Below are positions 48,601 to 57,499 of a stretch of DNA of 64,000 nucleotides, piece by piece. The notes below the pieces were generated by a model, which saw nothing but the letters and a program-made list of their open reading frames with translations, was not told the DNA's origin and made no database searches. A program made the translations under genes and the position numbers. Source of the stretch: Corbicula japonica (lineage: Eukaryota; Mollusca; Bivalvia; Venerida; Cyrenidae); the NCBI GenBank assembly GCA_038501625.1, contig JAZAYU010000731.1, positions 62,001-126,000 of the forward strand, in the 5' to 3' direction. Position 1 is the first letter of the stretch. Each line of letters begins with the position of its first letter.

Positions 48601-51600
48601 CAACACTATGTGTTAAACATATGTTAAACATGTGTTAAACACATGTGACTCAAAACATGTGTAAAACACATGGTGCACATTTTCCTGTGTACATATGGGT
48701 TTTTTTCAAGGCAAGTGTGAGTTTGGTGCACTCTAAAACCTGGTTTAAACCCCAGAGGCAAATTGTTTTGCCACTGACCATTCCAAGGCAGTAACCCCTT
48801 GGGTTATCAGTTTTGTTGTTTATGGTGTCATCATAAAACTGCGTTGAAGGTTATAAAACTGAGATTGGAAACCAGTCTCAAATCTCAAGCATCTGATTGG
48901 CTGAAATGGCGACCAGTCGCCATTTCAGCCAATCAGATGCTTGAGATTTGAGACTGGTTTCCATGCTCAGTTTTATAACCTTGCACACTGATCATTTTAT
49001 TACCCATGCTCACTTTTCCTCTCCACTTTTTGGCTGTGTGGGGTGGCTGAGTCTTTTTGATGTGGCCATTCCTGACATGCATATTTCACTTTTTATCACA
49101 TGTGCATTGTGCAAACAGTGTAAATCCAGATCAGGCAGTACATCCATGCCATCTGATCAGGATCCTTAACATTTTACTCCTTTAATCATCAGTACCACAC
49201 TAATAACAGATTATGGTATCTTCATTAAGACTTATATAAGGATTTGCCTTTTAAGCAAATTTTTCTTCTTGCCGCTGTATGTATATCACAAAAATTATTA
49301 CTTTACCATACCAATTCCTGTAATGAATTGAACTTTCTGACTACCTCTGCAAGTCCATTTATTGTTTTTACGGATGTTTAAAGTGTGGACCCTGATCAGA
49401 CTGTGAATTTATCCATCATCTGTATAAACTGAATCTACATTAATCCTTTACTCCATAGATACACAGTTCATTGCCTGTGCAAACAGTGAGATTCAGACTA
49501 GCCAGCACATCCATGCTGTCTGATCAGGATCTACACTGTTTGCGGTTACTTCTGACCAATATCTATCCAGTGCAGATCTAGATCAGGCTCCAAGGTTATA
49601 AAACTGAGCATGGAAACCAGTCTCCAATCTCAAGCATCTGATTGGCTGAAATGGCGACCAGTCGCCATTTCAGCCAATCAGATGCTTGAGATTGGAGACT
49701 GGTTTCCAATCTCAGCTTTATAACCTTCAGCCCAGAAGTGCATTAAAACCTGTATATATGGAAGAAAGGGTTAATCACAAATGTGACAAAAACTGTTAAG
49801 TGCTAAGTTTGACAACTGATCTGGATTTTTTTGTAGTTGAAAGAATTTCTGGACCAGTATGTGATTGGGCAGGACTTGGCCAAGATCATCCTGTCCACGG
49901 CAGTGTATTACCACTATAAGAGAATTCGGCATAATATACCACGGCAGAGTCAACAGAACACAGAAGTCAGCACTCAGGAGGCAAACATACCAAGAACACT
50001 GTATTATCCTAAAGGTACACAGGAGTTGATCAGAATTTCTCAATCCAAAAAAATGCAATTCTCTTTGTTATTATAGGTATACAAATGAACAAAGTTCCAA
50101 TTGGTCACATATTGTCGACAAAAAAAATTAAGACAGTCATTAACTTGACACCTAGTCTTCATTAATTGTCAATAACCATCTTCAATTTGTAACTTTAACT
50201 GTTAATGATAGACTTGAGACAACTTAGACAAGATTTTTTAGGTGAAAAAAGCGTTTTGTGCTATTTCTTTTAGCATTAACCATCTTAAGAAAGAAAAAGA
50301 AAACTGCAATCAGAAGCACCTTTTCCCAATCAATTTGTATCAAATTTTGTAATGTTGTTTAAAATAAATGCATGACTTGAAAATAAATGTTGCTGTTTGA
50401 ACACCTTAAATCCTTTCCTCCATATATATATATTATATACTTTTTATGCTGTGGGCAAACAATGTAGATCCAGATCAGCTGGCACATGAGATTGACCAGG
50501 ATCAACAGTGTTTGCTTTCTTTTGTTATTTCTTGCCAAAAAGCGACCAGATCAGATCCTGAACAGATGGCACAGATTTGTTTGCTGATCTGGATCTTCAC
50601 TGGTCATACATTTGTTAAAATGTGTTTATATGGAGTAAAGGGTTAAGAAAAGGTCACACTTATTTCAGATAAGTTTTCTTTGAAATATTCACAATGTCAG
50701 TGTCCACTAAGAACATTTGACAAGTGCATATACATGTATATATATACATGTATTGATGTGCAAGCTATTTCTTAAACAGTTGTTAGATTTTAAATGACAG
50801 TATGCTAAAATTGTTCTTTTTGTTTATGTTTCAGGTTTTAAAAGCTTACCAAAAGGTAAATCAGATTTTATCTTTGTAATGGGTGAATGTGGTTTTTCAT
50901 ATTGTAATATTACATTCATCAAGTTTATTAGATTGATTTGAATATTTTGTTGTAATATATAAATATCACATCCCATTGGGGGAAACAGTACGAAATGTTA
51001 ACCCGAGAGAAGTAATGTCAACGGAGGCGTTAGCCGAGGTTGACATTACCTTCTCAAGGGTTAACATTTCGTACTGTTTCCCCCAATGGGATGTGATATT
51101 TATTTTATTACACCGAACATTTGTTTTTTTAGAGATCTTGACTATGACCAAATTTCGTTTGGGAACAAAATCAAGCGCCGGAAGTCCAAAATCAATAATG
51201 CTCAATAAGCGGCTACAAATAATGATCAAAATGCGTTTATCTCCCTTGGTCAATTACGCATGCGTAGAAGTTAATTTGTAATTGGATTTCCAAGATATTT
51301 ATTTTTAGATCCACGCGAGGGTGACATGATGCTGTCGCATATGTGACAGTAGCGATTATCTCCCTGTGACGTCACATTAAGCTATATAGTAAACTAATCA
51401 CATGAGGTGTAATAATGCTGATTATCTTAGCCATTCACTCCCTTTATAGCATTTTATTGCATGTTAGAACAGTGTTGATCCAGATTCAGCTGGCACGTCT
51501 GTTCTAACTAACCTGTTCCCAAGGTATGGAAACCAGTCTCAACTCTCAAGCATCTGGTTGCCATTTCAGCCAAGCAGATGCTTGAGATTTGAGACTGGTT

Positions 51601-54600
51601 TCCAATCTCAGCTTTATAACCTTCAGCCCTGGATCTGGATTGGTCACAGATTGGTCAGAAATAACCTAATGAATCTGAAAGCAAACAGTGTAGGTCAAGA
51701 TCAGATGACACAGAAATGCAGGCTGATCTGGATCTACACTGTTCACCTATGCAATAAAGGCGTATCTATGGAGTAAAGGGTAAAAATTGTGTCCCCAAAC
51801 TTAGAAAAATGTGACTCTTATTAATTTTTAGGTCAGCAGGTGAAAGGCCAGTGTCGCGTCAACTTACAGCTATTTATATAACTTGAAATTTTTTTTCATG
51901 CATGGACTTAATGCCTTCTGTTTGTGGTGGGGAACATAGTATGCAGCTTATCTGTTCTGCATTATGTTCTAATTATTTGTTCAATAAATTTCAGTTTTGA
52001 AAACTAGTGGGTCATCAATTGGGGGGCATGGTTACCTTGAGGGTAAAACTTTTTGTTCATATAAATTATTAAGATTTTCATGACATTTTGACAACACCAG
52101 TTTCCATTGTCTTGCTTCTAAGTTCTGTTCCAAAATGTGTAAAAACAATGGTTAAATTTATCAATATTGTAGATATATTTTAAGAACATAAAACTACTCA
52201 CTGATAATTAAAAATGCTTCTGATAACTATATTGAAGGACTTATTGCAGAGAATTTGGCAGATATACTTCACCGACACGCGACTAGCACACCCAGTGCTC
52301 TGGGTCCAGGTGGCTCCATATCTACACCCCTAGAGTCCAAGGGGATTGACCTGGAGGCGGGTTGTAAGGATAGAGTTGTGATAGAGAAAAGTAACATTCT
52401 CATGCTAGGGCCTACCGGCTCAGGTAAGAATATCAGATGACCTTTTTAGGAAGAATTTTAAATACTAACTCTCATAGAATAAAATGGGTTGGAGGTGTGG
52501 AAGTTTATGCTTCCCACATTAAGCAGTTGATATATGTCCTTTATGGAATAACTAGAAATTTAAGTCCTACAGTTCTGTGAGTTTGAAAAGGCAAATTGAC
52601 CAAACCTTGAAATGAGCTAAATAAGCAGGACAAATAGTGGTTGAACTGTAACAAGATTTTACAGTAACAAAAGCACATACATGTAACCTGTTTTTATCTG
52701 TCTTGGACTGGTACTATTTTAATATGTCCATATAAAGTTATGCCTGATCTCTTGAATGTAAGTTGTTCCTGTGACATATCATTTTATGCTTTCTGGATTT
52801 CAGGAAAGACACTGCTAGCTCAGACCCTAGCGAAAGTTCTTGACGTTCCTTTTGCAATCTGTGATTGTACAACACTGACGTCAGCAGGTTACGTGGGCGA
52901 GGATATAGAATCTGTGATAGCCAAACTTTTACAGCAAGCTAACGGAAATGTGGATAAATGTCAACAAGGTAATACAGCAAACACAGGCTTCATTGTTATA
53001 AAACTGAACATGGTAACCAGTCTTAGCTCTCAAGCTTCCCATTGGTCAGTTCTGAGATCATTCTCAGTTTTAACCTATCACGATGCTGAGATCTAAGACT
53101 GGTCTCCATTCTCAGTTGTATATCCTCGGGACCTGTTTAGCTTGAGAAAAAAATGCTGCTAGAATTGTGTATGACTAGTGTGCATGGGGAAAGGGATGTT
53201 GTTCCTTGAAGTTACATCTTAAACTTGAGCAGACAAAAGGTTTCATGTGTTAGATCGGTAATCCAAATGATGCAATAAAATTCAAGACACCAATATGATT
53301 ATGGCACTTGGACTTACAGTTCATTAAGATATGAGAAATGATATGAAATATGATACATGAAACCAAGTTTCCTGGAATAATTGGAATAACTTTATTGCAG
53401 TTTTTATCCTCCATCCTACAGTAGATGGCTTAGATTAATACTGCAGACAATAGTGCCATTAGAAAATCAGCCACACCAGAAACTTATTTATTAGGGAATA
53501 GCTTTAGATCAAGACAGCTAGCAGAAATTCTGCTAACTGCATTCACTACCAATACACTACACAAAAACTATAATAATTATTTATCAAGCTGTTAGTGTAT
53601 ATCTCAATAATCATCAGTTACACAGTTTTAAGTAGGTATTTTAAAATATGTATTTATTTCATAGTATTTTCTCCTAAGCTTATGAAGAAAAAAAATTATG
53701 AATACATAAGAGCTATACCCATTTACCTGATTAGAGACATAAAAACATCACCAAGGACACTTAGCTTATAATTTGTATTTGTAATTCCATTTCCGTTTTT
53801 TGTTTAACCCTTTCCTCCATATACATGTATACACATTTTATGCATGTGCGACCAGTGTTGATTCAGATCAGCCAGCACATCATTGTCCTCTGATCAGGAT
53901 CTGCACTGGTTGCATTTTGGTCAGAAATAAGCTAATAATTCAGAAAGCAAACAGTCTAGGTCCTGATCAGATGGCATGGATGTGCTGGCTGATCTGGATC
54001 TTAACTGTTTGCCCTTGCAATAAAGGTGTGTCTGTGGAGGAAAGTGTTAGTTGATATTAGTTTTATTAGAAAAAAGTACTTTTAACTTGGAAATAAATCA
54101 CAATTAAAGAGGTTATGGCATAATTGTTTCAATAACACAACAGCTTATTTCATGAAACTGTTTCAACTTTCACTAAAACGGCTTTCTTGTTACTATGTTA
54201 TATTTTGTGATAAATTGATTGTGGTGTTAACAAATTTGGTTACAGCTTAAACATTACATGGCTAATCAAGACGTTTGTTAAAAGTTCTTTGTGTTGTGTC
54301 AGATAGTCCCATGCAAAGTTTATGTTAGTGTTAGTCAAAAGAATACTAAACAATTGAGACAAACAGAAATTTCTAATTTGTGAGGGCTTAGCTTATGTGT
54401 TTCACCATCAAACAAATGGTCAAGTCAAAACCATGTTAGATCTACATTTCAATTGCAAATGCAGACTTCCGAATTATTTTATTTTCTATGTTCAGGCATT
54501 GTATTTCTTGATGAAGTGGACAAGATAGCAAAGGCTCAATCAACTCAGTACCTGAAAGATGTGGGAGGGGAGGGGGTGCAACAGGGGATGCTGAAAATGC

Positions 54601-57466
54601 TGGAAGGAACATTGGTTAATGTACCAGAGAAAAACAGCAAGAAGATGCGTGGGGAAACTGTTGTCGTAGATACTACTAATATTCTATTTATAGCAGCTGG
54701 AGCTTTTAGTGGCCTTGACAAAATTGTGCAAAAAAGACTCAATGTCAAGGTTAGTTATTACTCAAAATTTATGAAATGGTTCCATTTGAAAAAGTAGTAA
54801 ATTTATATAGATCTACCATTATTTTATACATTAAGTTAAATATATTTATTTTACATAGATTATGCAACAGCTTACTTAAAAAAGCTTAGTAGATGTTTGC
54901 TGTGTTGCAGACCCCCAACTTTAATATGAAACTAAATGTTGCTAGTTATTTTGACTATTAACTTAATACTTGTAATATATCTTCTGGATGAATGAATTCA
55001 TTTGTTAAGCAAAAATCATTACTCCTGAATCAATATTTTTCACCTTTGCTCTTTTCTAATGACTTTAATATGAAACTTAAATGTTGCCTACTTTGAATGT
55101 AAAATGTACTTGTTCTATTTGCATTATATCTGGAATATGCCATCTTCAAGAAAAAACAACATTTGTGACATGAATGATAATGTCGCTAATAACTTTGAAA
55201 GTACATGTTTTATTAATTTAATACTTGGAGGAATATATCATCTGCATGAACAAAGCCATCTGTGACAAAAAATAATAATTCCTGTTTCACTATATTTTTA
55301 GGGCCTTTTCAAATGACTTTAGCATGAAACTAAATGTTGCTAATAACTCCATAAGTACTTGTCTTGCTAACTTCATATTTGAAATATTGTTCCAGTTTCT
55401 TGGCTTTGGGGCACCTATCAGTACATCAACCAAGGCTACCGACCAAAGTTCCAAAATGACAGTCACTCAGGATAAAGAGTTAAAGGAAATAAAACACCAT
55501 GATGAACTGATAAGACAAGTTGAAGACAGGGATCTCATTGACTTTGGACTTATTCCAGAATTTGTTGGCAGAATGCCCAAGTTGTGTCCATTCCATTCAC
55601 TAGATGAAGAAATGCTGGTGAAAATTCTAACCGAACCAAAGAATGCTTTGATAAAACAATTCAAACATAGTTTTTTTATAGACAAAGTAAGTATATCCCT
55701 GAAACATTGTTGCTCAGCTGCAAATATCATCGGAGGCACTTGACTTTTCCAGAATCTACCTTTACTCCATATATAAACATTTTAATGCATGTGCAACTAG
55801 TCTAGATCCAGATCAGCTGGTATATCTGACATCTGATCTGGATTTACACTGGTTGTATTTTGGGCAAAAGTAACCTAATGTAAAAGCGAACAGTGCAGAT
55901 CCTGATCAGATGGCATGGATGTGCCAGCTGATCTGGATCTACATTGTTCACCCATATGATAACAGAATAACAGCCATATCACATGAAGTACAGGGTTAAT
56001 TATGTTAAAGTGATACTCAATGATTGCATTTATATGTCGGCATGAAAATTTGCATTTAGTGGTTATATGTGGTTTATACATTTTCTTAAATTCATTGTTT
56101 TCAGTTTTCCTGTATAACCCTTGCATACAATTTTGTGCCATTTTTAGCAAGATCATGTTTCACGAATGTCATCATTTGAAACTCAAGAAAAAATTATGTT
56201 GTTTTTGCAGTGTGATTTAGAGATAACTCCGGCAGCCTTACGTGCCATTGCCCAGATTGCCATGAAGAAAAAGATGGGGGCTCGAGGCCTCCGGGCAGAA
56301 ATTGTGAGTAGTTTTACAGGATTTATCTTGATTCCATGGCAATAAAATGCTTTATTTAAAAACATTTTATGGAATGTTTTTATGAATGCCAGTCATAGTA
56401 GACTATATAATGTGATCATACAGGGTTGGTGGACAGTGTCAAGAAAATTATATATTATATTATCTGTTATATTATCTTTTTAATAATTTGTTATACCAGA
56501 GGTTTCACTAGCTGCTGAATCACAAGGGTCATTTTGATCATTTTTATGTGATTTTGCCAATTAAGGTAATCACCCCAAGTCTTGAGAATGTTAAAACTTT
56601 ACTTAATGGTTATTAACCCTTTACTCCATATATACACCTTTTTATGCATGTGTGACCAGTGTAGATCCAGATCAGCTGGCACATCCATGCCATCTGATCA
56701 AGATCTGCATTGGTCACATTTTGGTCAGAGATAACCTAACAAATCAAAAAGCGAACAGTTTAGATCCTGATCAGATGGCATAATTGTGCCAGGCTGATCT
56801 TGATCTAAACTGTTCGCTCTTGCAATAAAGATGTATCTATGGAGGAAAGGGTTAAATTAACACTACATTTTTAAGTTTCTAACTAAGAATCAAAATGTTA
56901 TCCTATTCACTTAGCATCCCTAATGGATATATTTTTGTAATGATTATTATCCCTTGTTACTTGGTGCCTGTGTGGTTTTGATATGCTCAATATTTAGATT
57001 AACAGGTTGGTAAATGAAGTTTTCAGTAATGACTTGACCAGAGACATTCTATCTGAAACTGATTCATAGAGCCTTTGGTAATATTTTTAACGTTGTTTTG
57101 AGTTTTAAGTTTTCTGAAAGAAAACTCTGTTTTCTCTGTTCCTTTTATTTCTGTAAAATTTCAAAACAAATTCTTTCCCTGTTAAAAATGGGTTGAATAC
57201 CAAAACTGGAAGTTTGAGAAGATGATGTAATTCATTAAGACAAGTTTGTGTTTCAGGAGCGTCACTTGCTGACGGCGATGTACGAGGTTCCAGGCTCTGA
57301 TATCACCAGAGTTCTTGTGACTGAGGATGTTATACGTAAGAACCACCCTCCTGCCTTCGTCCGAGACCTCGAGGCTCAAACCTCGGACTACGAGAATGAT
57401 ACAAACATTGATTTTCATACAGACGAATGCGATATAATGAAAGACTCTAGTCCAAAAGTTGTTTGA
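33592..57466 (+). CDS. CLPX: Mitochondrial ATP-dependent unfoldase ClpX, 12 exons, 613 aa
   Basis: Exons: 33592-33658, 39097-39324, 40020-40132, 49837-50014, 50835-50855, 51995-52042, 52250-52423, 52804-52968, 54496-54749, 55396-55686, 56211-56303, 57257-57466. The sum is 1842 nt and all phases agree. The start has A at -3 and G at +4, with an in-frame TAA upstream at 33565. Residues 1-22 (basic, no acids) look like a mitochondrial targeting peptide. A C4 zinc finger follows (C84, C87, C106, C109), then YVIGQ, Walker A GPTGSGKT (272-279), the GYVG pore loop (305-308), Walker B FLDEVDK with D337/E338, the LGF ClpP-docking loop (418-420), EFVGR with the arginine finger R475, and sensor-2 GARGLR (536-541). 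ClpX unfolds proteins in the matrix and feeds them to ClpP. The protein appears intact. Confidence 0.96.
34400..34942 (+). CDS. Hypothetical open frame with 30-residue repeats inside the MULE
   Basis: An acceptor-like TTCTTCTAATCAG ends at 34399 and the frame is open to TAA at 34940-34942; the first ATG is at 34412 (176 aa). The C-terminal half has two 90 bp repeats (from about 34733 and 34823) encoding [16 protein letters not shown], and a degenerate earlier unit ([13 protein letters not shown]). The protein is acidic, Ser-rich and probably disordered. No family recognised. It could be a captured host exon, an element protein, or an alternative last exon. It does not join CLPX exon 1 in frame. 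Confidence 0.4.
   Translation, partial: TPRVMIMWTSMVAPVHISQFKVNHFVPLVTKQRDSQTPQQVTVDDSLSCNETFETIGNSQIDENKETIKADIPKLAQNEESYEKYPLYTECSFDSTQTSELNSTDQLKNKTDDSFAQYPLCPGESSLRNISSSGNEKKHENDDSFAQYPLCPGESSLGKISSAGNEQSSLSDFSTGHWFT
35261..35625. repeat. Three copies of a hairpin-forming 54 bp motif
   Basis: GATAGGACGTTC...CCCTCGCATTAAATATGC...CACCGAC occurs at about 35261, 35445 and 35565. The middle part differs but stays self-complementary in copies 2 and 3 (GTTCGGCAGTCCGAAC, GTTCAGCTGAAC); copy 1 pairs only in part. Confidence 0.75.
35962..36152. repeat. 95 bp tandem duplication
   Basis: TCTCCGGAAGATCTTCTGAT to TTTGTCACAGCTTATTTTTAA occurs twice in a row with almost no change, inside the MULE. Confidence 0.9.
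37440..37980. repeat. About 151 bp tandem repeat with GGC-rich head, three units
   Basis: CTAAGTCAAA..TTTTCATCC recurs at about 37535, 37687 and 37838. Each unit has TATCAAACTTGGTGAATAT and GAATTATGGCCCTTGAATT. The left end is rich in GGCGGGCGGG. In CLPX intron 1. Confidence 0.88.
38670..39040. mobile_element. piggyBac-like MITE (PB family) interrupted by FB1 copy c
   Basis: TTAACCCTTTACTCCATGG at about 38674 starts a PB copy that runs to about 38832. An FB1 palindrome follows at 38842-38990 (AAGGTTATAAAGCTGAG to CTCAGTTTTATAACCTT, with a doubled GTCGCCATTTC centre). The right end of PB is not clear. Confidence 0.7.
38842..38990. mobile_element. FB1 foldback palindrome, copy c
   Basis: About 149 bp. 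The arms pair over about 65 bp. The centre carries an extra short GTCGCCATTTCCA repeat compared with copies d and e. Confidence 0.9.
39097..40132 (+). CDS. CLPX: CLPX exons 2-3: C4 zinc-binding domain
   Basis: Exon 2 (39097-39324) carries a Gly/Ser/Arg-rich linker and CPSC; exon 3 (40020-40132) carries CNEC. The pair forms the C4 zinc finger of the ClpX N-domain, used in family members for dimerisation and substrate or adaptor binding. The intron between them splits the finger. Confidence 0.93.
40190..40345. repeat. Left subterminal palindromic repeat block
   Basis: Overlapping variants of CATGTGTTTAACACATG and ACACGTGTTTAAC. Same words as 48395-48665, which forms the other end of the 8.5 kb element. 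Confidence 0.85.
41104..41958. mobile_element. 855 bp element with AGGCAGTCGCTACAG ends and TTAA flanks
   Basis: AGGCAGTCGCTACAGTTT is inverted at both ends, with TTAA at 41100-41103 and 41959-41962. TTAA duplication is used by piggyBac and Kolobok elements. No coding content. Nested in the 8.5 kb element. Confidence 0.75.
42008..42292 (-). CDS. Possible 3'-terminal exon of an unidentified minus-strand gene
   Basis: From an acceptor-like TTATTTTTATTTTAG the frame is open for 94 codons ([19 protein letters not shown]...), ends TAG at 42008-42010, and is followed by AATAAA (plus 41992-41997). It has Leu/Val/Ser-rich stretches and resembles no family I know. Inside the 8.5 kb element. Confidence 0.3.
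   Translation of the reverse strand, partial: DEEKRRSSSSHPLLVICITLQLSSSTVLQIIGTLGSKMMWLNLNFDSRFVMLVTKLQKTYIHINGALHNPMTVDLSIVLSLLLSHYYSVCLNTY
42365..43550. repeat. Dispersed element with about 161 bp internal repeats
   Basis: GGGCCATAA is followed by GTGGCTGGTT-type and GAACTTGG(C)CGAGATATT words at about 42568, 42715, 43018, 43180 and 43341; the last three are 161-162 bp apart. It ends in GACAGACGGACAGACAG and TGTCTCCCACACCACTACG, and begins with GTCTCCCACAAAGGC. Confidence 0.82.
43680..43885. mobile_element. PB-family MITE copy
   Basis: Starts TTAACCCTTTACTCCATGG. It contains the inverted words GCAGATCCAG..GATCAG and CTGATCTGGATCTA and ends near AGAGGGTAAAAGG. The right end is diverged. 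Confidence 0.65.
44397..44542. mobile_element. Foldback hairpin element (FB2)
   Basis: AAAAATCTGTCACCGAGGGT and GGTTTTGGCGGGAAC pair with GTTCCCGCCAAAAC and ACCCGAGGAGACAGATTTTT around a GAGGCTCTGCCGAG centre. Different sequence from FB1. Confidence 0.8.
44654..44705. promoter_or_regulatory. Three perfect CRE palindromes at 22 bp spacing
   Basis: TGACGTCA at 44654-44661, 44676-44683 and 44698-44705, plus an extra TGACG at 44693. These are consensus CREB/ATF sites. No promoter is known here. Confidence 0.45.
46500..46590 (-). CDS. Possible internal exon of an unidentified minus-strand gene
   Basis: Between TATTGTAATAG and a GTTAGT donor, 91 nt encode [20 protein letters not shown] and on to TKIPG (phase 0 in, 1 out). 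The composition looks coding. Nearby minus-strand pieces at 47121-47215 ([19 protein letters not shown]) and 46272-46345 ([20 protein letters not shown]) are similar in quality, but I could not join them in phase. Confidence 0.3.
47477..47711. mobile_element. 235 bp palindromic MITE with TAA flanks
   Basis: GGCCGGTATT(T/C)CATAGTTC is inverted at both ends, and the arms match for over 100 bp (GTCCGCGTCTGTGTCCGCG, CACCAAAGATAT, ATTCCATACCTCCG). TAA at 47474-47476 and 47712-47714 suits a PIF/Harbinger-type insertion. Confidence 0.85.
47715..47964 (+). mobile_element. Fragment of a non-LTR retrotransposon polyprotein
   Basis: Open frame reading [10 protein letters not shown]..., [10 protein letters not shown] and [20 protein letters not shown]. 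This pattern is typical of the linker between endonuclease and reverse transcriptase in LINE-type elements. It stops at 47962-47964 before any catalytic motif. The MITE at 47477-47711 abuts its left end. Confidence 0.6.
48395..48665. repeat. Right subterminal palindromic repeat block
   Basis: About 270 bp of variants of ACATGTGTTAAACACATGT. Longer than the left block, suggesting expansion or contraction of units at one end. Confidence 0.85.
48711..48825. repeat. Dispersed repeat shared with 32836-32960
   Basis: GTTTGGTGCACTCTAAAACC, TTTTGCCACTGACC-like and AGTAACCC words occur in the same order at both places. Confidence 0.55.
48847..48982. mobile_element. FB1 foldback palindrome, copy d
   Basis: 136 bp, almost perfect palindrome from AAGGTTATAAAACTGAG to CTCAGTTTTATAACCTT with centre GGCGACCAGTCGCC. 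The arms carry ATTGG/CCAAT. Confidence 0.95.
49440..49780. mobile_element. PB-family MITE with FB1 copy e inserted
   Basis: PB left part from TTAATCCTTTACTCCATAG at about 49440, interrupted at about 49590 by FB1 (49592-49727). The PB right end GGAAGAAAGGGTTAA is at about 49760-49774. Confidence 0.78.
49592..49727. mobile_element. FB1 foldback palindrome, copy e
   Basis: 136 bp palindrome from AAGGTTATAAAACTGAGCA to GCTTTATAACCTT; centre GGCGACCAGTCGCC. Confidence 0.95.
50405..50647. mobile_element. PB-family MITE copy in CLPX intron 4
   Basis: Begins CTTAAATCCTTTCCTCCAT and ends TATGGAGTAAAGGGTTAA. Inside, AGATCCAGATCAGCTGGCAC and GATGGCACAG..GCTGATCTGGATC are roughly inverted. Confidence 0.8.
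50835..50855 (+). CDS. CLPX: CLPX exon 5: 21 bp microexon
   Basis: Seven codons (GFKSLPK) between TTTATGTTTCAG and GTAAAT, phase 1 on both sides. Skipping it would keep frame. It falls in the variable linker between the YVIGQ helix and Walker A. Confidence 0.75.
50958..51103. mobile_element. Foldback hairpin element (FB3)
   Basis: AAATATCACATCCCATTGGG, ACAGTACGAAATGTTAACCC and TAATGTCAAC are inverted around GGAGGCGTTAGCCGAGG. About 145 bp, unrelated to FB1 and FB2. Confidence 0.85.
51420..51785. mobile_element. PB-family MITE with partial FB1 copy f inserted
   Basis: PB left part at about 51430-51515, truncated FB1 at 51521-51623, then the PB right part ending CTATGGAGTAAAGGGT at about 51781. 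Confidence 0.75.
52991..53127. mobile_element. Degenerate FB1 copy in CLPX intron 8
   Basis: TTATAAAACTGAACATGG, ACCAGTCTTAGCTCTCAAGC and AGACTGGTCTCCATTCTCAG match both arms of FB1; the centre is altered. Confidence 0.6.
53803..54052. mobile_element. PB-family MITE copy in CLPX intron 8
   Basis: TTTAACCCTTTCCTCCATAT to GGAGGAAAGTGTTAG; inner words CAGATCAGCCAGCAC and GTGCTGGCTGATCTGGATC are inverted. Confidence 0.82.
55752..55999. mobile_element. PB-family MITE copy in CLPX intron 10
   Basis: CTTTACTCCATATATAAAC to ATGAAGTACAGGGTTAA; inner GATCCAGATCAGCTGG and CCAGCTGATCTGGATC inverted. Confidence 0.8.
56612..56857. mobile_element. PB-family MITE copy with TTAA at both ends
   Basis: TTAACCCTTTACTCC at the left and GGAGGAAAGGGTTAA at the right. 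This is the clearest copy for defining the family termini (CCCTTTACTCC) and the TTAA duplication. In CLPX intron 11. Confidence 0.87.
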
Positions 57467-57492
57467 CCTTTTATTTTTAAATCTTAAGTGTA

Positions 57493-57498
57493 AATAAA
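57493..57498 (+). promoter_or_regulatory. CLPX: CLPX poly(A) signal
   Basis: AATAAA 27 bp after the CLPX stop codon. Confidence 0.8.
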
Positions 57499-57499
57499 A

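Larger units (their letters stand above)
40170..48691. mobile_element. 8.5 kb element with 34 bp inverted ends and TA flanks (CACTA/EnSpm-like)
   Basis: CACAGGAAAATGTGCACC starts at 40172 and its exact reverse complement ends at 48689. The match continues to about 34 bp with one difference. TA flanks both ends. Just inside lie blocks of palindromic ACATGTGTTTAACACATG repeats (about 40190-40345 and 48395-48665). CAC-starting ends plus subterminal repeats suit animal CACTA/EnSpm elements; the TA-only duplication is a little short for them. No transposase recognised. It fills most of CLPX intron 3, starting 38 bp after the exon 3 donor, and holds other repeats and possible exons. Confidence 0.75.
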
